A stretch of 27,911 nt of DNA, taken from positions 1 through 27,911 of the forward strand of contig JAFZQP010000084.1 of NCBI GenBank assembly GCA_017620345.1. Reading direction: 5' to 3'. Positions 25,133 through 27,911 of the stretch are shown here, piece after piece (the first letter of the stretch is position 1; every line of letters begins with the position of its first letter). Source of the stretch: Lachnospiraceae bacterium. Its GTDB lineage: Bacteria > Bacillota_A > Clostridia > Lachnospirales > Lachnospiraceae. The position numbers and the translations under genes are program-made. The notes under the pieces are model-generated. The model did no database searches and was not told where the DNA came from. It saw only the letters and a program-made list of their open reading frames with translations.

Positions 25133-26173
25133 TTAACTCTCTCTTCCGCAAGTCTTGTTATAAACAGGAGCCAGTATGAACAGGAAAAACAGAATAAAGG
25201 AGATTGCAACGGCAGGGATCTCCCTCCACTCTATCACCTGATTCATTAGAGCATCCTGTCCGCCGCCGGACAGAAGTGCCACTATATTATTATTAAGATA
25301 ATGCATGATGATCGGAACCCATATATTTTCCGTCTTCATGTAAGCGTATCCGAAAAAGATCGCTATCGCCACGCAGGTTATGATCTGACAGATGAATGCC
25401 TGCAGACCGTATCCGCTTGCATAATACATATAGTCAACGTTTATATGCCATACGGCCCACACAAGTCCGAGGAGCAGTACTCCCACACGTTTCCCGAATC
25501 TTCCCTGCATAACCGGCTGCAGATAGTATCTCCAGCCGTATTCCTCTCCGAAGAATGCAACGAAAGACAGAATGAAGTTTACCGGCAACGTCGCAAACGT
25601 TAACCATGTAAGCGGATTCGATAATGCCGACAGAATAAGACTCCACTGCTCATTATTTCCGGCTAACGCATCTTCTATGAACACGGCTATCATCGTTTTT
25701 CCGATAAGCAGCGCAACAAAGAGCGCGATCAGTATGATACTGAGCTTTATGTTTTTTCGCTCAATCCCGGCATTTTCCCGCTTTTTGCTGCCGCATACCC
25801 AGAAAAGGATGTAAGCGATGATGCTTCCCCCTATGATAGGAAGCTGTGATACAGTATTCCAAATATCAAGCTCCACTTCCGTACCCGGCATTTTAAACGG
25901 TGCTATCGGAGCAGCAACAGACAATACGGCTATGATCATCATGACCGCAGTTGTTACAAGTACTGTAATGTATCCGGCCACGGGAAGAGTTTTTTCTTCT
26001 TCCCTGAAGATCAGTTTCCCCAATATCACTCCGCATGCGGGGTACATCATCTGCACGTTGACAAATGCTGTCGTATTTATCTGCTGTCTGTATGCCGCAT
26101 ACATAACAAGGCTCATAACAGCCGTAACACCATATGCGATCGCCACATATATCCATAATCTTTTCTTTTCCAT
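25133..26173 (-). CDS. CPBP-family intramembrane glutamic protease (CAAX/Abi type)
   Basis: From the ATG at 26173 (GAGG six nt upstream; the longer TTG frame from 26185 is not used) the protein is 346 aa with about eight TMs. The catalytic signature is intact: E210-E211-x-x-x-R215 in F-F-G-E-E-Y-G-W-R, H243 in V-W-A-V-W-H, and H291 with N295 in M-H-Y-L-N-N-N. Bacterial members include putative bacteriocin-immunity proteins and maturation proteases; the target is unknown here. The gene is flanked by the 77-bp direct repeats at 25054 and 26264, so it could be lost or amplified by recombination. A promoter lies at 26205-26233 and a terminator at 25012-25052, making it a single-gene unit. Confidence 0.9.
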   Translation of the reverse strand: MEKKRLWIYVAIAYGVTAVMSLVMYAAYRQQINTTAFVNVQMMYPACGVILGKLIFREEEKTLPVAGYITVLVTTAVMMIIAVLSVAAPIAPFKMPGTEVELDIWNTVSQLPIIGGSIIAYILFWVCGSKKRENAGIERKNIKLSIILIALFVALLIGKTMIAVFIEDALAGNNEQWSLILSALSNPLTWLTFATLPVNFILSFVAFFGEEYGWRYYLQPVMQGRFGKRVGVLLLGLVWAVWHINVDYMYYASGYGLQAFICQIITCVAIAIFFGYAYMKTENIWVPIIMHYLNNNIVALLSGGGQDALMNQVIEWREIPAVAISFILFFLFILAPVYNKTCGRES

Positions 26174-26204
26174 GATTAACCTCAATAAGTTTTATCTGCT
26201 ATGA

Positions 26205-26233
26205 ATTATAACTGAAAATCATAATGTTGTGAT
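26205..26233 (-). promoter_or_regulatory. Promoter for the CPBP protease gene
   Basis: On the minus strand ATCACA (26228-26233) precedes the perfect -10 TATAAT (26205-26210) by 17 nt. The predicted start is about 25 nt before the ATG at 26173. Confidence 0.55.
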
Positions 26234-26263
26234 GGTACTGTATTTTACACGTGGAAAAGAAAG

Positions 26264-26340
26264 ATACAGGCCAACATCTATCACTTGACTTTGTATGTAA
26301 GTTTAAGGTTTCCGGTGTTCATTCCGTCGCCCTTTATCTG
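26264..26340 (-). repeat. Duplicated 3' tail of the surface-protein gene (copy 2, in the intact gene)
   Basis: Covers the last 20 codons of the surface-protein gene and 17 nt beyond its stop. It is in direct orientation with the copy at 25054-25130, 1210 bp away. The eight differences are scattered; within the coding part they leave the K-L-T-Y-K-V-K end unchanged. Confidence 0.85.
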
Positions 26341-27911
26341 GATCACGTAATCACCGGGCACACCGTTATCGATATCATCCAGTACTATAGTATTATTACT
26401 CATCTGGTCGGCAGTGATGCTCTCAGTCTCCGTACCGCCGTTTCTCGTTGAATATGCTACTTCCAGTCTGTCCCAGGTAAACCCGTTGGCGAATTTCAGC
26501 GTGACCGGAATGCGATCTGTCAGTTTCTGAAGATCATCTATCTTAAATTCCGCTTGTCCAAGTGTAACATCACCTTTCTTGAGCTTAACCCCATCCGTAA
26601 CATTCACCTTCAACGCCACAACCGAATAGTTTTTAAACTCCTTTGCTTTTTCTTCGTTAAGGGTGATCGCTATATAATTTGTTCCGGCTCTGTCAAACAA
26701 ATAATTCTCAGGCTCCTCATCGGGTAATATGATCTGGGACAATTTGCTGTCTCTATACAGACCCATACAATTAATATCATCAAACCCAAAGTTGTTCTTT
26801 CCTAAAGAAACCTTTTTTAAGTTTTCTTTTACAAAATCCTCCAGGGATTTTTTATCTTTAACACTAACCTTATTCGATTTCAGGCTCACGCTCAGACTTC
26901 CTGTGCTCTTGGGAGATACGATCATCGGCCAATAAGCCTTGGTACCCTCAACCAGATTATTGGCAGCCGGAAGTGCCTCTGCAGCCACAGCCAGGAGACC
27001 CCACTTATCCGATGTTTCATACATTTGTGCCAGTTCTTCAGAACTGATCTGAGTTTCATTTCCATCATAATCATACAGATAATACAAAAGCTTATACTGA
27101 TTTGCCGGAACCTTCACGCCTGACTGAAGCGTAACGGTTGTCGAAAGTTGTAATCCCTTTTTTGACAGCGGAGCAAAAAAGCTGCCGGTTTTAATACTTG
27201 CATCCCACAGTTCTGCCTTATTGATCGTAAACACAGCCGTGTACTTCATTCCCGCATAGTAACCCTTACCGGCGATCGTAAGTGTAGGTGCTTTCTTTCC
27301 GGCAGTCTGATCAGCTGCATTCTTGTTATTCTTATATGATACCGTGTAGTCAACGCCTTCCTGCAGTATCTTCTTCCCGTCGTCGGAATACAACACAAGA
27401 TCGATCATCTTGGAACCTTTTGACTTTGACTGCGTTGTAAGAAGGTTTCTTCCGGTATATGTAACCGGCTCTATATCACATACCATGGCCTTTTTGGCAT
27501 TCGGCTTACTGATATCCGTAAACTGGTCATTTTCCGATACCGGTTTTACTGTTGTATTTCCTGCTTTTATCGTTACGGAAAGCGCCCCTGTGTTCAGTTT
27601 GAAATACTTGTCCAAATCGATATTTGCCTCATCAAGTTTCTCCAGATTTTCTATTTTGATATCCGTCGGAAGGACAAGGATCTCTGTATCTCTCTCGATC
27701 TTGAACTCTTTCAGATTCCCGGCTGTAACGACTTCCGGAGCGTCCTGACCAAGCATGTTCACGATAGCATTGGCTACATCCTCTTCATCTGCTTCCTCAT
27801 AGAATTTTCCGTCCTTTTCAATGAGTTCCTTCTGATTACCTTCCTCATCCTTGTAATAATACTTAACATCCTTTAACGCCGAGTCCTCATATACACCCTT
27901 TTCGCCCTTGA
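26281..27911 (-). CDS. Large repeat-type surface or secreted protein, C-terminal part (5' end outside window)
   Basis: The frame is open from the window edge to the TGA at 26281-26283, so at least 543 codons are present and the N-terminus is missing; the GTG at 27762 is internal, not a start. The protein is beta-rich and polar. One stretch (about 27200-27460) is typical of clostridial cell-surface Ig-like modules: Y-T-G-R-N-L, then G-V-D-Y-T-V-S-Y-K-N-N and G-K-G-Y-Y-A-G-M-K-Y-T. The window-edge part is acidic with K-Y-Y-Y-K-D-E-E-G-N and G-K-F-Y-E-E. No LPXTG or TM anchor is at the C-terminus, which ends K-L-T-Y-K-V-K, so any anchoring must be N-terminal or non-covalent. Adhesin-like or structural role is inferred. 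Confidence 0.8.
   Translation of the reverse strand, partial: KGEKGVYEDSALKDVKYYYKDEEGNQKELIEKDGKFYEEADEEDVANAIVNMLGQDAPEVVTAGNLKEFKIERDTEILVLPTDIKIENLEKLDEANIDLDKYFKLNTGALSVTIKAGNTTVKPVSENDQFTDISKPNAKKAMVCDIEPVTYTGRNLLTTQSKSKGSKMIDLVLYSDDGKKILQEGVDYTVSYKNNKNAADQTAGKKAPTLTIAGKGYYAGMKYTAVFTINKAELWDASIKTGSFFAPLSKKGLQLSTTVTLQSGVKVPANQYKLLYYLYDYDGNETQISSEELAQMYETSDKWGLLAVAAEALPAANNLVEGTKAYWPMIVSPKSTGSLSVSLKSNKVSVKDKKSLEDFVKENLKKVSLGKNNFGFDDINCMGLYRDSKLSQIILPDEEPENYLFDRAGTNYIAITLNEEKAKEFKNYSVVALKVNVTDGVKLKKGDVTLGQAEFKIDDLQKLTDRIPVTLKFANGFTWDRLEVAYSTRNGGTETESITADQMSNNTIVLDDIDNGVPGDYVIQIKGDGMNTGNLKLTYKVK

Noticed and set aside
27760..27762. GTG as the start of the surface-protein gene
   Set aside because: The frame continues open, with protein-like sequence, to the window edge, and no ribosome site precedes this GTG.

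Overview
The window comes from a low-to-mid GC, Gram-positive-type gut or rumen anaerobe, most likely a Lachnospiraceae member (Butyrivibrio/Coprococcus/Roseburia-like). The grounds are strong Shine-Dalgarno sites with frequent GTG and TTG starts, a ferredoxin-linked 2-oxoacid oxidoreductase operon, a VanZ protein, a CPBP protease, a stand-alone PilZ protein, and a gene pair that resembles the DUF5717/DUF5716 families, which I know mainly from Lachnospiraceae. Family names are from memory and sequence reading, not searches. No tRNA, rRNA, CRISPR array, transposase or replication origin was seen. The window is almost fully coding.

Layout. (1) 2-1411: the end of a membrane-anchored glycosyltransferase (+) converging on a WecE-type sugar aminotransferase (-). 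(2) 1504-3311: a small membrane protein (+), a VanZ protein and a HAD phosphatase (- pair), and a PilZ protein (+). (3) 3320-16776: eight minus-strand genes with gaps of at most about 80 nt or with overlaps. In transcription order they are a giant DUF5717-like solenoid protein, a DUF5716-like degenerate Hsp70/actin-fold protein, a TPR-like protein, a coiled-coil two-TM protein, a GtrB/CsbB-type glycosyltransferase, an ATP-grasp enzyme, a YfhO-family membrane protein and a second polytopic membrane protein. (4) 16904-18001: a HisC/CobD-like PLP enzyme, divergent from (3). Back-to-back sigma-A-type promoters, both with 17-nt spacers, lie between them. (5) 18004-23628: a minus-strand operon of sodium:solute symporter, iorA, iorB, paaK and an ACT-domain protein. 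(6) 23710-25130: an AT-rich accessory patch with an ORF6N + phospholipase-D-like fusion, a short doubtful ORF, a terminator and a duplicated gene tail. (7) 25133-27911: a CPBP protease and the 3' part of a large surface protein gene.

How the genes may work together. Region 3 looks like a cell-envelope machine. The GtrB/CsbB plus YfhO pair matches two parts of the known three-component glycosylation systems (polyprenyl-phosphate sugar synthesis, flipping, extracytoplasmic transfer). It is transcribed behind four uncharacterised proteins: an Hsp70-like ATPase relative, two helical-repeat proteins and a coiled-coil membrane anchor. This is the best candidate in the window for an undescribed system. 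Region 5 interconverts arylacetate, arylacetyl-CoA and arylpyruvate, either to salvage arylacetates into aromatic amino acids or to ferment them. The ACT protein is a likely amino-acid sensor and the neighbouring aminotransferase a possible partner. A 13-bp inverted repeat spans the promoter and leader of this operon.
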